From Deinococcus betulae (GTDB lineage: Bacteria; Deinococcota; Deinococci; Deinococcales; Deinococcaceae): a stretch of 64,000 bases of DNA. Under the pieces are notes generated by a model that did no database searches, had not been told where the DNA came from, and was given only the letters and a program-made list of their open reading frames with translations. The DNA lies in contig NZ_JAIQXU010000001.1 in the NCBI RefSeq assembly GCF_020166395.1, positions 1-64,000 on the forward strand, written 5' to 3'. Positions 13,034 through 25,338 of this stretch are shown here, one piece after another. Within the stretch, counting starts at the first letter, position 1; every line of letters starts with the position of its first letter. The position numbers were made by a program, and so were the translations under genes.

Positions 13034-13876
13034 CTACAGGCCTTTGAGCACAAAGCCGCCTTTGGGGTTGGCCTGCAACTGCGCGAAGGCCACGTCGGGG
13101 TCGTGCGGCGTGCAGATCACCGCGCCTTCCTCGAACCACTGACCCAGGTACTGCTTGCGGGTCTCTAGTGTGGTCACCGGATAAAGGTCGTAACCCATGA
13201 TGTACGCAGTGGGGGCGTGCGCCAGGGTGGCAATCAGGTCCGCCACATACACCAGGGTCTGCCCGCCGGCCCGCAGCACCACGCCCTGCTGGCCCAGGTT
13301 GTGGCCCGGTAGCGGCAGCACGCTCAGGCCGGGGCGCAGCTCGTGTTCGCCGTCCACCACGTCAAACAGGCCCGCGTCGGCTATGGGATCGATGTAGGCC
13401 GCCAGGTAACTGGCGCGGTTGCGTTCGTGGGTGTGGCGGGCGTCGTGCAGTTCCTGGCGCTGCACCACGTAGCGGGCGTTCGGAAAGGTGGGGTCGCCCG
13501 TCAGGGTCACGTTGCGCCCGGCGTGGTCAAAGTGCAGGTGGGTGTTGATGACGAGGTGAATGTCCTCTGGGCGCAGGCCCAGAGCGTCCAGACCACGAAA
13601 GACCGTCTCGTCGCGTTCCAGGCCGTAAATGGCTTCAAATTTCTCGCCGCCCTGGTCCCAGAAACCGGTCTCGACCAGAATGTTCTCGCCGCTGAGCTGA
13701 ATCAGCAGGGGATTGGTGCGCAGCCGAATGCGGTTGAGGTCGTCGGCCGGGGCTACGCGCTCCCAGAGGGTCTTGGGGACGCTGCCGAACATGGCGCCGC
13801 CGTCCAATCGGAATTGCCCGTCGGTGAGGGAATGGACGGTCACGTCACCGATCTGCCGCTGCTGATGCCAAGTCAT
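13034..13876 (-). CDS. Metallo-beta-lactamase fold hydrolase
   Basis: 280 residues. The zinc signature THLHFDHAG is at 112-120 (H113, H115, D117, H118), with LPLPGHNLGQQGV and YVADL supplying further ligands; a His near the C-terminus is in CTPHDPDVAF. The family hydrolyses esters, lactones or thioesters; this sequence is of the quorum-lactonase/YtnP-like general type, but the substrate is unknown. TAGCCT (complement of 13884-13889) lies 7 bases upstream of the ATG. Stands alone. Confidence 0.88.
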   Translation of the reverse strand: MTWHQQRQIGDVTVHSLTDGQFRLDGGAMFGSVPKTLWERVAPADDLNRIRLRTNPLLIQLSGENILVETGFWDQGGEKFEAIYGLERDETVFRGLDALGLRPEDIHLVINTHLHFDHAGRNVTLTGDPTFPNARYVVQRQELHDARHTHERNRASYLAAYIDPIADAGLFDVVDGEHELRPGLSVLPLPGHNLGQQGVVLRAGGQTLVYVADLIATLAHAPTAYIMGYDLYPVTTLETRKQYLGQWFEEGAVICTPHDPDVAFAQLQANPKGGFVLKGL

Positions 13877-13996
13877 GGGCCGCAGGCTAACAGACGTTTG
13901 TTCTGGGTGCGGTCCGTCAAGAAGGAGCGCGAGACTGTTCTTCTCACAGGCCAGGTGAGAGGCCGGATGGCGACAGGCTAAGATTCAGCTGTCACT

Positions 13997-14422
13997 TTAC
14001 GTCTGGTCCACTGCTGGCCAGGTGCCTTGCAGGCGGCGCAGCAGGGCCACCTGACCCCAGTGGTAGGCGCTGTGAACCGCCAGGTCAGTTAGCACGTCGC
14101 GGGCGCGGCTGGATGGGTCTCCGGCCAGCACCTGCGCTTCGGCCAGGCCAGCGTGGAGTTCGGCCAGCAGGGCACCAAATTCGGCTTCGGTGGGCGGGGT
14201 GTCGGGCCAGACCGCCAGGTTCTCGGGCCACGCCTGGGCGCGCCCGGACGCCAGGTCGAGGCTGGCGCGCTGGGTGATGCTGAGGTGACTCAGCACCTCG
14301 GCCAGGGTATAGGGAACGCCCGGTACTGGGCGGGTCGCTTCGGCAAAGGTCAGACCCGCTAGCAGATCGGCCGCCGATGCGAAAGCCGCGCCGCCTAGCA
14401 GTGAGAATTGCAGCACGTTCAT
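13997..14422 (-). CDS. DinB-like four-helix protein
   Basis: 141 residues with the DinB/YfiT helix-bundle pattern: a metal-binding His in the TLAEVLSHLSITQRASLDLA helix and HSAYHWGQVALLRR at about 118-131. Related proteins bind divalent metal and some act as thiol-dependent transferases (for example with bacillithiol). TACCCT (complement of 14430-14435) is 7 bases before the ATG. Function of this member unknown. Confidence 0.75.
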   Translation of the reverse strand: MNVLQFSLLGGAAFASAADLLAGLTFAEATRPVPGVPYTLAEVLSHLSITQRASLDLASGRAQAWPENLAVWPDTPPTEAEFGALLAELHAGLAEAQVLAGDPSSRARDVLTDLAVHSAYHWGQVALLRRLQGTWPAVDQT

Positions 14423-14473
14423 GGGACCCAGGGTAACAGGCGGCCTGCTGCCAGGCGGCGCCAGCCTGACGCA

Positions 14474-14509
14474 GGTCTCAAGGGTGCCTCAAGGGCACGT
14501 CCTGAGACC
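14474..14509. other. Long nested hairpin upstream of the response regulator
   Basis: Outer arms GGTCTCAAGG (14474-14483) and CCTGAGACC (14501-14509), inner arms GTGCC and GGCAC. It lies about 100 bases before the regulator gene and about 50 before its dinB-side promoter, so it could be an mRNA structure or operator dyad. A possible regulator -10 (TACCGT) lies further downstream near 14552. Confidence 0.4.
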
Positions 14510-14605
14510 CTAAAGCTCAGCCGGGGGCAGCGCTCAGGCGGGGCTGCCACACTACCGTTCAGAGGGGGGCAATCTTTGTTTCAGCTCACCCAGACAAGGA
14601 TTCCC

Positions 14606-15079
14606 ATGACGCATGCCGACCCCACCCGCTCCACTGCCATTCAGATTCTGCTGGTAGAAGACAGCGAACCCGATATCCTGCTGACCCAGGAAGCGTTTGC
14701 CGAGGCGGGCATCACCAATGAACTGCATGTCGCCCGCGACGGTGTCGAGGCGCTTGAAAGGCTGCGGACGCCCGGCAACATGCCCCGCCCCGACGTGATT
14801 CTGCTCGACATCAATATGCCCCGCATGAACGGCCTGGAAACGCTGAGGGAAATCAAGCGCGACCCCGCCCTGATGACCATTCCCGTCATCATGCTGACCA
14901 CCAGTGAAGCCGAAGAAGACATCCTGCGCTCCTATGAAGCCTTTGCGGCCAGCTATGTGGTCAAGCCCGTGGAATTCAGCCGCTTTTACGCCGCTATTCA
15001 GGCGTTGGGGCGCTATATGGTCACGATTGTGCGGGTGCCGGGGCCACAGGGGCCGCTGGCCAAGCAGCGCTCGGCCTAG
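14606..15079 (+). CDS. Single-domain response regulator (Rcp1-like CheY)
   Basis: 157 residues consisting only of a receiver domain: acidic pair E18/D19, phospho-acceptor D68 in VILLDINMPRMNG, switch T98/T99 in MLTTSEAEEDI, and K120 in VVKPVEF. The longer beta4-alpha4 region and the SYVVKPVEFSRF end match the Rcp1 group that partners with bacteriophytochrome-type kinases. An AAGGA site precedes the ATG at 14606; the upstream open frame has no similarity. No kinase gene is nearby. A short GGGGA/TCCCC hairpin follows at 15085-15098. Confidence 0.9.
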   Translation: MTHADPTRSTAIQILLVEDSEPDILLTQEAFAEAGITNELHVARDGVEALERLRTPGNMPRPDVILLDINMPRMNGLETLREIKRDPALMTIPVIMLTTSEAEEDILRSYEAFAASYVVKPVEFSRFYAAIQALGRYMVTIVRVPGPQGPLAKQRSA

Positions 15080-15097
15080 TGCCTGGGGAGAGGTCCC

Positions 15098-16240
15098 CTA
15101 CTCGCTGACCAGCGCTTCAAGGAGCCGCAGGGCTTCTTCCAGGCGGTGAGCCTGCACGCGGGCGGCGGTGCGGACCTGACGCCATTCCAAGCGCACGCGG
15201 GCCAGACTGAGGGCGTCGCTGCCCAGCTGAGACAGCTGTAGGGCGCGGCGTTCCAGAGCTTCCACCTGGGCGGCCAGGTCCCGCAGCGCGGCCTGATGGG
15301 CGCGGGCGGCGCCCAGGGTGCCGTCCAGCTGAGCCTGGGCTTCCTGCTGCGCAGCGTGCAGCGCCCGCCCGGCCTGAACCACCTGGGGGGCGTTCTCGCT
15401 GGCGTCGCCGGCCTGCCACTGGGCGTAATTCAGGGCGTGGCGGGCGCGCAGCACATTTGGGTGCAGGGGCACCCCCAGCGAGAAGCGGGCTGTGTTCAGG
15501 TCCACGCTGAGCATGGTCAGAGGCGTATCGGCGTCGTTCAGGTCAATCAGAGGCGTGAAGGCTTCCAGAAAGGCGGCGGTCTGCCCGGCCATCAGGCGGG
15601 TATGGGCCAGTTGACCGGCCACGGGCTGCCCGGCCTGAGCCGCCTCTTCCAGCTCGGCCACGTTCAGGCCCAGCAGCTCACTCTGGGCGGCGGCGGCGGC
15701 CACCTGATCGGCCACCTCCAGGCGGGCGTGGTCGGCGCGCAGCTTGCTCAGCATTTCCTCGGTTTCCCAGCGCCGGACCTCGGCCTGCGTGGCCTGGCAG
15801 TCCCACTCAGCGGCGCGTTCCAGGGCGCGCAGATCAGGGTTCTGGCGAATGGCGGCCAGACTGCGCCCGGCAATCTCGGCGTGGGACCGGGCCAGCAGCA
15901 GCGGCAGGTCGTGGGCGCGGCGGCCCCACTTGACCGCCCTGGGGGCGGGCGCAATCGGGCCAGGCGTGGGCTGGGCCGGCACCGGCATGGTTTCGGCGAA
16001 GCGGGCCAGGTCCAGCGTGGTGCCTTCCAGCCATTTGTCGGCGCGGGCGTCGCCGTACTCATCACGCATCAGGGTGTAGACGTCCTGCAAGACGGCCACC
16101 ACATCGCGGGGGCCCAGTGCCCTAAGCGCGGGCCAGCCCCGGCGCTGAATGGCGCCCTGCACGGCCTGCTCGGCTTCCCGCACGCCCAATTCGACGCTCA
16201 GGCGGGCTTTGAGCCAGTCGCGGTAGGGGTCGGCGCTCAT
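15098..16240 (-). CDS. Uncharacterised helical protein coupled to the methyltransferase gene
   Basis: 380 residues from the ATG at 16240, which overlaps the methyltransferase stop (ATGA). N-terminal 1-70 is a compact unit ([51 protein letters not shown]); after a Pro-rich linker (about 78-95) the rest is Ala/Leu/Glu-rich helix, probably coiled coil, especially 285-380. No signal peptide or membrane segment. Family not recognised. Overlap implies cotranslation with the RNA methyltransferase but gives no function. Confidence 0.75.
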   Translation of the reverse strand: MSADPYRDWLKARLSVELGVREAEQAVQGAIQRRGWPALRALGPRDVVAVLQDVYTLMRDEYGDARADKWLEGTTLDLARFAETMPVPAQPTPGPIAPAPRAVKWGRRAHDLPLLLARSHAEIAGRSLAAIRQNPDLRALERAAEWDCQATQAEVRRWETEEMLSKLRADHARLEVADQVAAAAAQSELLGLNVAELEEAAQAGQPVAGQLAHTRLMAGQTAAFLEAFTPLIDLNDADTPLTMLSVDLNTARFSLGVPLHPNVLRARHALNYAQWQAGDASENAPQVVQAGRALHAAQQEAQAQLDGTLGAARAHQAALRDLAAQVEALERRALQLSQLGSDALSLARVRLEWRQVRTAARVQAHRLEEALRLLEALVSE

Positions 16241-17049
16241 GACGCTGCCAGCCCGGCCGGCGCGGCGCGGCGCTGCCGGGCACATTCGTACAGCACCAGC
16301 GCGGCGGCGGTGGCCACGTTCAGGGAATCGGCGCCCCGCGCCCCGTGCATGGGAATCCCGATGGCCTGGTCAGCGGCGCGCCAGTGGGCGGGCAGGCCCT
16401 CGTGCTCGGTGCCCAGCAGCAGCGCCACCCGGCCAGTCAGGGGCGCGTCCCAGTAGCTGCGCGGGGCGTCGGGGGTGCAGGCGAAGGTCGTAAAGCCGCG
16501 CTCACTCAGCCACGCGAGCGCCTCGTCCTCGGGCAGGGCGGCCACCGGCAGGGTAAACACGCTGCCCTGAGAGGCCCGGATGACATTGGGGCCGTAGGGG
16601 TCAGCGCCGCGCCCCAGCACCAGCACACTCTGGGCGCCGGCAGCGTCGGCACTACGCAGAATGGCGCCCACGTTGCCGGGTTTTTCCAGGCCGTGCAGCA
16701 CCACCACCACGGCGTCGGGGCCGGGTTCAGGCAGCGTGGGTCGCGGCGCAGACACCACCGCCAGCACGCCGTCGGGATGCTCGCGGCCACTGACCTTTTC
16801 AAAGGCGGCGCGGCTCAGCCCCGTCGCACCCGGCAGGGTCGGGGCCAGCTGGGTGGCGTCGGGGCTGTACAGGGCCGGGCACAGGTAGACGGTTTCGGGT
16901 TGCAGGCCGGCCTGCAGGGCGCGGGACAGTTCGCGGGCGCCCTCAATGAGCAGAACGCCGTCCCGCTCGCGTTCGCGGCGCTCGCGCAGACGCACGAGCC
17001 GCTTGACCTGCGGATTTTGCAGGGAGGTGATGGCTTCCGGCACACTCAT
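16237..17049 (-). CDS. SpoU/TrmH-type RNA 2'-O-methyltransferase
   Basis: 270 residues of the SPOUT class, which methylates ribose 2'-OH in rRNA or tRNA with S-adenosylmethionine. N-terminal substrate-binding domain ([37 protein letters not shown]) is followed by the knotted domain: [28 protein letters not shown] and [24 protein letters not shown]. It fits the RlmB/TrmH-like group but the target base cannot be read. Its stop overlaps the start of the unknown gene downstream. Confidence 0.9.
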   Translation of the reverse strand: MSVPEAITSLQNPQVKRLVRLRERRERERDGVLLIEGARELSRALQAGLQPETVYLCPALYSPDATQLAPTLPGATGLSRAAFEKVSGREHPDGVLAVVSAPRPTLPEPGPDAVVVVLHGLEKPGNVGAILRSADAAGAQSVLVLGRGADPYGPNVIRASQGSVFTLPVAALPEDEALAWLSERGFTTFACTPDAPRSYWDAPLTGRVALLLGTEHEGLPAHWRAADQAIGIPMHGARGADSLNVATAAALVLYECARQRRAAPAGLAAS

Positions 17050-17096
17050 GACCTGTCATTATGCCGGGTCATGTTCTCCTCTGCCCGGCGCCCGTC

Positions 17097-17498
17097 ATGA
17101 GTGTTTCTGTCTCTGTCCAGAGTGTTCGCCCGCCCCAGGACAGGGACACCCAGATCAAAGAGCCAGGGGCCGGCGCAGAAACGCTGGTGCATTTTGAGAC
17201 CCCCACCGCTTCTGACGGTCTTTTCGGGGGATTTTATGCCTCGGTTGCCGCTGACCTGGGGCTGCCGCTGCTTTCGGGGGCTTACGCCAGTGGGCTGAAG
17301 CTCAGCCGCCCAGCCGACTTGACCCAGCTGCTAAGCGAGGTGGCCGCCGTTGAAGCCGAGTGGCTGCGCCGTGACCTGCTGGGGCAGTGGCGAGACGAGG
17401 TGCATGGCCCAGGCCGCAGGCAGCGGCTTCAGAGCAGCCGGCCTCCGGGCAGCAGTGAGCTGGCCACCGAAGAAGGCGGCACCTTGATTCTGGGCTGA
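17097..17498 (+). CDS. Hypothetical protein
   Basis: 133 residues from the ATG at 17097 (an in-frame ATG at 17061 is also possible). Divergent from the methyltransferase gene. The central part (VHFETPTASDGLFGGFYASVAADLGLPLL, then LTQLLSEVAAVEAEWLRRDLLGQW) looks like a small folded alpha/beta domain; the C-terminus is Arg/Gly/Ser-rich and probably disordered. No family recognised. Confidence 0.5.
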   Translation: MSVSVSVQSVRPPQDRDTQIKEPGAGAETLVHFETPTASDGLFGGFYASVAADLGLPLLSGAYASGLKLSRPADLTQLLSEVAAVEAEWLRRDLLGQWRDEVHGPGRRQRLQSSRPPGSSELATEEGGTLILG

Positions 17499-17532
17499 TG
17501 CCGGCGGGGGGCAGATGCTCTAGGGTGGGCGC

Positions 17533-17913
17533 ATGGCGCTGGCGTATCCCCCCTTCAAGTCATGCCCCTGTGGATCGAGCCGCAGCTACGCGCACTGCTG
17601 CTCGCCACTGCACGCGGGCGCCCCGGCCCCCAGCCCCGAAGCCCTGATGCGCTCTCGGTACTCGGCCTACGCGCTGGGCGACGCCGCGTATGTCCTGCGC
17701 ACCTGGCACCCTGACACCCGGCCAGACACCCTGAACCTCCAGGGCGGCACCCGCTACGTGGGCCTGCGGGTCCACAGTGCCCAGGGAAACGAGGTGGACT
17801 TTACGGCGCAGCTGAAACTGGAAGGTGGCGAGCGCTACAGCTTCCGGGAACGCAGCCTCTTTCGGCAGGACGGCGAACAGTGGCTGTACCTGCGCGGGGT
17901 CGAGGAGACGTAA
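17533..17913 (+). CDS. YchJ-family protein (SEC-C-like N-terminus)
   Basis: 126 residues. CPCGSSRSYAHCCSPLHAG at about 11-29 is the zinc-binding cysteine knuckle typical of YchJ (UPF0225), followed by ALMRSRYSAYALGDAAYVLRTWHPDTRP and an NTF2-like body. Function unknown in all bacteria. TAGGGT at 17521-17526 lies 6 bases before the ATG (leaderless). Confidence 0.88.
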   Translation: MALAYPPFKSCPCGSSRSYAHCCSPLHAGAPAPSPEALMRSRYSAYALGDAAYVLRTWHPDTRPDTLNLQGGTRYVGLRVHSAQGNEVDFTAQLKLEGGERYSFRERSLFRQDGEQWLYLRGVEET

Positions 17914-17952
17914 GCCGGGAACCGCCCGCCAGGCCAGCGCGTAGCATGAGGC

Positions 17953-18879
17953 ATGACGGACAGCCAGACCACCCGCAACACCACCAGGCCGCTTCAGGTG
18001 CGCCCGCCAGGCCGGCGGGCGGCGTGGGCCATCGGCGGGGTGGTGGCCGCCGCGCTGCTGCTGAGTCAGAGCCTCAAGGTCATTCCAGCCGGCTATGTGG
18101 GCGTGGTCTTCAGCGCCTTCAGCGGTGTGAAGTCGGGCGTGCGGCAGGAAGGCATCCATTTGCTGATGCCGTTTGTGGACCGCGTGAACCTCTACGACGC
18201 CCGCCTGCAGGAAGTCACGCTCGCCCACAACATCAACGACGGCGACGAAGGCGCCATCCGGGCGCGCAGCCAGGAGGGCCTGGACATCACGGCGGACGTG
18301 ACCGTGCAGTTCCGGATTGACCGCGCCAAGGCCGCCATCTTACACAAAGAACTAGGGCGCAACTACCTGCAAACGGTCATTCGGCCCCAGGTGCGCAGCA
18401 AGGTGCGCGACGCCATCGGGCAGTTTAGCGCCGCCGACCTGATCAGCACGCAGCGGCAGGCGGTGGAGGCGAGCATCACTACAGCGCTGCGTCAGGTCTT
18501 CGAGCGCAATAATCTCGTGCTGGACAGCGTGCTGCTGCGCGAACTGCGGATTCCCGACAGCGTGGCCAAGGCCATCGAGCAGAAGCAGACGGCCGAGCAG
18601 CAGGTGGCCGTCGAAAAAAATCGTTTGCAGCAGGCCAATATCAGCGCGCAGCGGGCGGTGGTGGAGGCCGAAGGCGCGGCCAAAGCTTCGGTGGCCAAGG
18701 CGCGCGGCGAGGCCGAGGCGCTGTCGCTGCGCGGCCGGGCGCTGCGCGAAAACCCGCAGCTGATTCAGCTGACAGTCGCCGAGAAGCTCTCACCCGGCAT
18801 TCAAACCGTCATGCTGCCCAGTGACGGCAACTTTCTACTGGACGTGGCCAACCTGACCAAGCCCAAGACCGGCAACTGA
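17953..18879 (+). CDS. SPFH-domain (prohibitin-like) membrane protein
   Basis: 308 residues: short cytoplasmic N-terminus, one membrane segment at about 23-40 (AAWAIGGVVAAALLLSQ), then a prohibitin/SPFH domain (IPAGYVGVVFSAFSGVKSGVRQEGIHLLMPFVDRVNLYD) and a long Ala/Glu-rich helix (KQTAEQQVAVEKNRLQQANISAQRAVVEAEG). Such proteins form ring scaffolds in the membrane and modulate proteases. TAGCAT at 17942-17947 lies 5 bases before the ATG. The next gene follows after 4 bases and probably shares its transcript. Confidence 0.9.
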   Translation: MTDSQTTRNTTRPLQVRPPGRRAAWAIGGVVAAALLLSQSLKVIPAGYVGVVFSAFSGVKSGVRQEGIHLLMPFVDRVNLYDARLQEVTLAHNINDGDEGAIRARSQEGLDITADVTVQFRIDRAKAAILHKELGRNYLQTVIRPQVRSKVRDAIGQFSAADLISTQRQAVEASITTALRQVFERNNLVLDSVLLRELRIPDSVAKAIEQKQTAEQQVAVEKNRLQQANISAQRAVVEAEGAAKASVAKARGEAEALSLRGRALRENPQLIQLTVAEKLSPGIQTVMLPSDGNFLLDVANLTKPKTGN

Positions 18880-18883
18880 ACGC

Positions 18884-19414
18884 ATGGTGGTCTTGCTGCT
18901 CATCGTTATTTTTGCGGGCGTAATCGGCATCGTGTATGTGGACAACACGACCAAACGGGTGCGCGCCCTCCCGCCAGAACGGCGTTCAGACGCGCTGCCC
19001 GCGCCGCCACCCGCCGTTCTCCCTGGCCCCGAGACGCTGGCCTTGCGTCTGCCCGAGCCGGCGCGCGCCCGCGCGTGGGCGCTGCTGTGCGGGGTCAGAG
19101 ACGCGCTGGCCACTGGCGAGACCGACCCCCGCAGCCGCTACCTGCTGACCCAAACCCAGGAGCGCTACCTCCCCGACACCCTGCACGCCTACCTGGCCCT
19201 GACCCCGGAAGCCCAGGCCACGCTGCGCCAGCAGGGCCAGCCGGCCGAAGTGCTGCTGGCCGAGCAGCTGACCCTGCTGGAAGATGGCGTGCGCGAGGCC
19301 CTGCGCCGCGACCACGCGGCCGCCGACCGCCTGCTGACCCAGGGCCGCTTTCTGCGCGAGCGCTTTGGTGCTGGAGAACTGGTACTGGCAAAGGCGCCAG
19401 ACCCTGAGAAGTAA
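18884..19414 (+). CDS. Single-pass membrane protein next to SPFH gene
   Basis: 176 residues with an N-terminal membrane anchor (MVVLLLIVIFAGVIGIVYVDN), a Pro-rich spacer, then a helical cytoplasmic or external domain (ALLCGVRDALATGETDPRSRYLLTQTQERYLPDTLHAYLAL, LTLLEDGVREALRRDHAAADRLLTQGRFLRERFG). Close spacing to the SPFH gene suggests one operon and perhaps a shared membrane assembly. No recognised family. Confidence 0.65.
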   Translation: MVVLLLIVIFAGVIGIVYVDNTTKRVRALPPERRSDALPAPPPAVLPGPETLALRLPEPARARAWALLCGVRDALATGETDPRSRYLLTQTQERYLPDTLHAYLALTPEAQATLRQQGQPAEVLLAEQLTLLEDGVREALRRDHAAADRLLTQGRFLRERFGAGELVLAKAPDPEK

Positions 19415-19729
19415 CTTCTGGTTTTAGGAACTGGAGATAGGGCTGAGCAGTGGGCTTCCCTGTGCTGAGTAACCCGCCGCGACGAGCAGGCAAGGAGGGG
19501 AACACCAATGCTCAGCTGCGCACCATGGCCCTCTCACGCCAACGGACACTTGCGTAGATCAGTCGCAGACGTTCTATGACCCTATGCCTATGGCTAGGAA
19601 CAATGGGAGCTTTTAGCGGGTGTGATGTTGGCAAGGCCAGCACACTTGCCACCGTCAGGCTGTGTCACACCTTTAGCCCTAAGCGGGTGCTGGTCCAGTT
19701 CACCCGGCTGACACGCCCCCTCCATCCCT
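19415..19729. other. Intergenic stretch without a supported gene
   Basis: About 315 bases. An AAGGAGGGG motif at 19492-19500 precedes an ATG at 19508, but that frame ends after 23 codons. Neighbouring frames give short fragments. It may hold a decayed gene or transposase remnant; nothing can be identified. Confidence 0.3.
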
Positions 19730-19741
19730 TAGCCTGCGGAC

Positions 19742-20626
19742 ATGATACGAACGGCTTTTCTGGGACTCGGCGCGATGGGCTTTCCGATGGCAGCACATCT
19801 GGCGCAGCAGGCACAGGCGCAGGGCGAACAGGCGCTGGTGTGGAACCGCACACCTGGCCGCGCCGAGGCCCACGCCGAGCAGCACGGCAGCTTGGCGGTT
19901 GCCCTGACCGACACCGCGCAGGCCGACCTGCTGCTGACCTGCCTGCCCACCAGCAGTGAGGTGGACGAGGTGATGCAGACCCTGCTGCCGCACCTGCGGC
20001 CCGGCACCGTCTGGGTGGACTGCACCAGTGGCCACCCAGACGCCGCGCGGCGCCAGCAGGAGACGCTGGCCGCGCGGGGTATCCCCTTTCTGGACGCCCC
20101 CGTCAGCGGCGGCACATTGGGCGCACAGACCGGCACCCTGACGGTCATGGTAGGCGGCGACGCGGCCACGCTGGCACAGGTTCAGCCGGCTCTGACCTTT
20201 GCCCGCAAGGTGGTGCATGTGGGGGGCACCGGGGCGGGGTTTGCCGTCAAGGCCGTGAACAACGCGCTGCTGGCCGTCAACCTGTGGGCGGCGGGTGAAG
20301 GGCTGGCGGTCCTGGGCCGCGCAGGCGTGCAGCTGGGCGCAGCCCTGGACGTGATTAACGCCAGCAGTGGCCGCAGCAACGCCACCGAGAACCTGATTGG
20401 TCAGCGGGTGCTGACCCGCGAGTTTCCCGCCACCTTTGCCCTGGGCCTGCTGGCCAAGGACGCGGGGATTGCCAGCGAACTCACGCAGGCAGTCGGAGGC
20501 AGCGCGCCCGTGCTCGCCCAGGTGGCGGCCCTGCTGCGCGGCGCAGCCCGTACGGTGGGCGCCGAGGCTGATCACACAGCCGCCCTGAAAGCGATTGAGG
20601 CCATGAACGACCTGGAACTGCGCTGA
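19742..20626 (+). CDS. 3-hydroxyisobutyrate dehydrogenase family NAD(P)-dependent oxidoreductase
   Basis: 294 residues of the beta-hydroxyacid dehydrogenase family. N-terminal Rossmann loop [12 protein letters not shown] (residues 5-16), substrate motif [22 protein letters not shown] (about 118-139), and catalytic Lys in [19 protein letters not shown] (about 163-181). It could oxidise 3-hydroxyisobutyrate in valine catabolism or another beta-hydroxyacid such as tartronate. TAGCCT at 19730-19735 lies 6 bases before the ATG. Confidence 0.88.
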   Translation: MIRTAFLGLGAMGFPMAAHLAQQAQAQGEQALVWNRTPGRAEAHAEQHGSLAVALTDTAQADLLLTCLPTSSEVDEVMQTLLPHLRPGTVWVDCTSGHPDAARRQQETLAARGIPFLDAPVSGGTLGAQTGTLTVMVGGDAATLAQVQPALTFARKVVHVGGTGAGFAVKAVNNALLAVNLWAAGEGLAVLGRAGVQLGAALDVINASSGRSNATENLIGQRVLTREFPATFALGLLAKDAGIASELTQAVGGSAPVLAQVAALLRGAARTVGAEADHTAALKAIEAMNDLELR

Positions 20627-20668
20627 AGGCAGACCGCGAGAACAGCCAGAAGGGCCGGCTCTCCCCTC

Positions 20669-20878
20669 TTACTTCATGCCGGGGTCGCTGGCCAGCTTGA
20701 GCTGCTCCATGCGGCCCACCAGACCGAGCCAGGTGGTTTCGTCGAGGTCGTCTATCTCCTGGCCAGCGTGCGCTTCGTTCAGCACCTGGCGCATCAATTC
20801 GGCTTCTCGCAGAGTGGCAGCCTGGTGGCCCATGCGGGCCAGGATGGGGTCAAGAGACATGGCAGCACTGATGGTCAT
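20669..20878 (-). CDS. Small hypothetical protein
   Basis: 69 residues from the ATG at 20878 (MTISAAMSLDPILARMGHQ), chosen because TACCCT (complement of 20885-20890) lies 6 bases upstream; the longer frame to 20938 would run through that promoter. All-helical and acidic (LREAELMRQVLNEAHAGQEIDDLDETTWLGLVGRMEQLKLA). No family recognised. Confidence 0.55.
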   Translation of the reverse strand: MTISAAMSLDPILARMGHQAATLREAELMRQVLNEAHAGQEIDDLDETTWLGLVGRMEQLKLASDPGMK

Positions 20879-21019
20879 GCCCCGAGGGTAAAGAGGCCCG
20901 GAGCCGTCGGCATGAAGCGCAGGTAGGGCCAGCTTCACGCTCGGTTCTGCATCCCAGGCAGCTGCCGCCGTGGACTTGAGTGGCCTGCTGTCACCCCAAG
21001 GGGCAATGGAACACCACCG

Positions 21020-22480
<1,461 letters not shown>

Positions 22481-22686
22481 GCTCCGCAGGGTACGGCACA
22501 GCGGCGGGAGAAGGGTCGGGCGGCTCTGTGGGCCTGGGAAGCAAAGAAAGGCAGGGGTCTCCTCCACCATAGCCTCTCACCAGCGCGGTACAGTTCAAAT
22601 CACACCGCTTCTTCACTTCGCTGGTTTCCTGTTGCCCTGGCCCGCGCAGCCCTCTGTGCTGCGGTCTTCCCGCCTCAAGGAGTCAC

Positions 22687-23271
22687 ATGAAGAGTGTCCT
22701 CGCCACCCGGCCTGTCCGGCCCACCGCCTCTTTTCTGTCTGTGATCGCCCTGTGGCTGGGCAGCTGGGCGGGCGCTCAGGGCACAGCGGCCCCCGCTGAC
22801 CTGCCCCACGACCCGACGCTGGTGGTGCCCGGCATCTGGGGGCCGTCGCTGCGGGTGGTGCCGGGCAGCCGCGCCGCCTCCCTGCTGACCGCCTGGGGCA
22901 ACCGCTTTGCCTTTCTGGCGCCTTTGGAATCGCGGCTGGGCGAGGATTATCTGCTGCTACCGTGCGAGGCCAGTGGACGGACCGAGATGCGGCTGAGCTG
23001 GAGTGCGCTGACGCCCCTGAATGCCGGCACCCTGACCTTGGTGGCGAACCTAGGGAGTGGGCCGCCCAGAAATGTAAGCCTGACCCGCACCCGCGCAGAC
23101 TGGCCCGACCTGTTCACATTGGCCCAATCCGACGCGGCGGCGCTGCTGGCGGCCCTTCAGGCAGGACAGAACGTAGCGCTGAAGCTGCCCACACCGCACC
23201 AAGCTGGCCTGACCTTTCGGGGGGCGGGGTTTGCAGCTGCCTGGGCCGAGCTGCGCGGCTGCCGGCTCTGA
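22687..23271 (+). CDS. Secreted hypothetical protein
   Basis: 194 residues with an N-terminal signal peptide (hydrophobic SFLSVIALWLGSWAGAQG, cleavage near residue 32). The mature part is beta-rich (LVVPGIWGPSLRVVPGSRAASLLTAWGNRFAFLAPLESRLGEDYLLLPCEASG) with two cysteines that could pair. An AAGGAG site lies 5-6 bases before the ATG. No family recognised. Confidence 0.65.
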   Translation: MKSVLATRPVRPTASFLSVIALWLGSWAGAQGTAAPADLPHDPTLVVPGIWGPSLRVVPGSRAASLLTAWGNRFAFLAPLESRLGEDYLLLPCEASGRTEMRLSWSALTPLNAGTLTLVANLGSGPPRNVSLTRTRADWPDLFTLAQSDAAALLAALQAGQNVALKLPTPHQAGLTFRGAGFAAAWAELRGCRL

Positions 23272-23441
23272 ACTGGCAACCGCCAGATGAGCAATGACTA
23301 GCCCCCAAGAACACCTCGACCTGCAAGGTGGTGAGTACGAAACCACCAAGAGGTCACGCCAGAGCCGTTGCCACTTCGTGGATCAGGACAGAGCGGGACT
23401 GCTGAGCCTGCTGCGGCCGGGGCCGTCCAGGGGGCCGCCGC
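23272..23441. other. Intergenic stretch before the ABC importer
   Basis: No gene seen. GGTGGT and ACCACC arms near 23325-23345 could form a weak hairpin ending the upstream gene. Confidence 0.3.
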
Positions 23442-23470
23442 TTGACACCCCAGGGGGCGGCCCCTACCCT
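23442..23470 (+). promoter_or_regulatory. Near-consensus promoter of the peptide-binding protein gene
   Basis: TTGACA (23442-23447), 17-base spacer, TACCCT (23465-23470). The expected start point leaves a leader of about 85 bases before the ATG at 23563. It is one of the best -35/-10 pairs in the window and fits a highly expressed binding protein. Confidence 0.8.
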
Positions 23471-23562
23471 AAACGCACGTTTTCCTTTTGTTCACCACCG
23501 GCAAGCACCGCGCACTCCTGGCATTCGCCAGCCTGGCCGGTCGCCCACGGTGCGGAGGCTCC

Positions 23563-25140
<1,578 letters not shown>

Positions 25141-25152
25141 CACCGGCCCACT

Positions 25153-25183
25153 CGCGCGCCTCTCCGGTCTGGGGAGGCGCGCG
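25153..25183 (+). terminator. Intra-operon hairpin after the binding protein gene
   Basis: CGCGCGCCTC (25153-25162) and GAGGCGCGCG (25174-25183), perfect 10-bp stem, no T-run. Such hairpins commonly protect or partly terminate binding-protein mRNA so that it exceeds permease mRNA. A TACACT hexamer at 25237-25242 could be a secondary promoter for the permeases. Confidence 0.6.
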
Positions 25184-25338
25184 GCTGTCTGACCGCACAG
25201 TTCGCCGGAGCGGGACGCGGGGCCGGTGATTCCCGCTACACTGTGCGCCAATACGCCTTTTCCTGTCTGTGTGCGCCGCGAGCCAACCGCCGCGCACGTT
25301 CCGTCTCCGCTTCCCCTTCACTCTTCTGGAGGTCTGCT

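Noticed and set aside
19415..19741. Transposase remnant
   Set aside because: Only a 23-codon frame with a good ribosome site was found; no transposase motif could be recognised.
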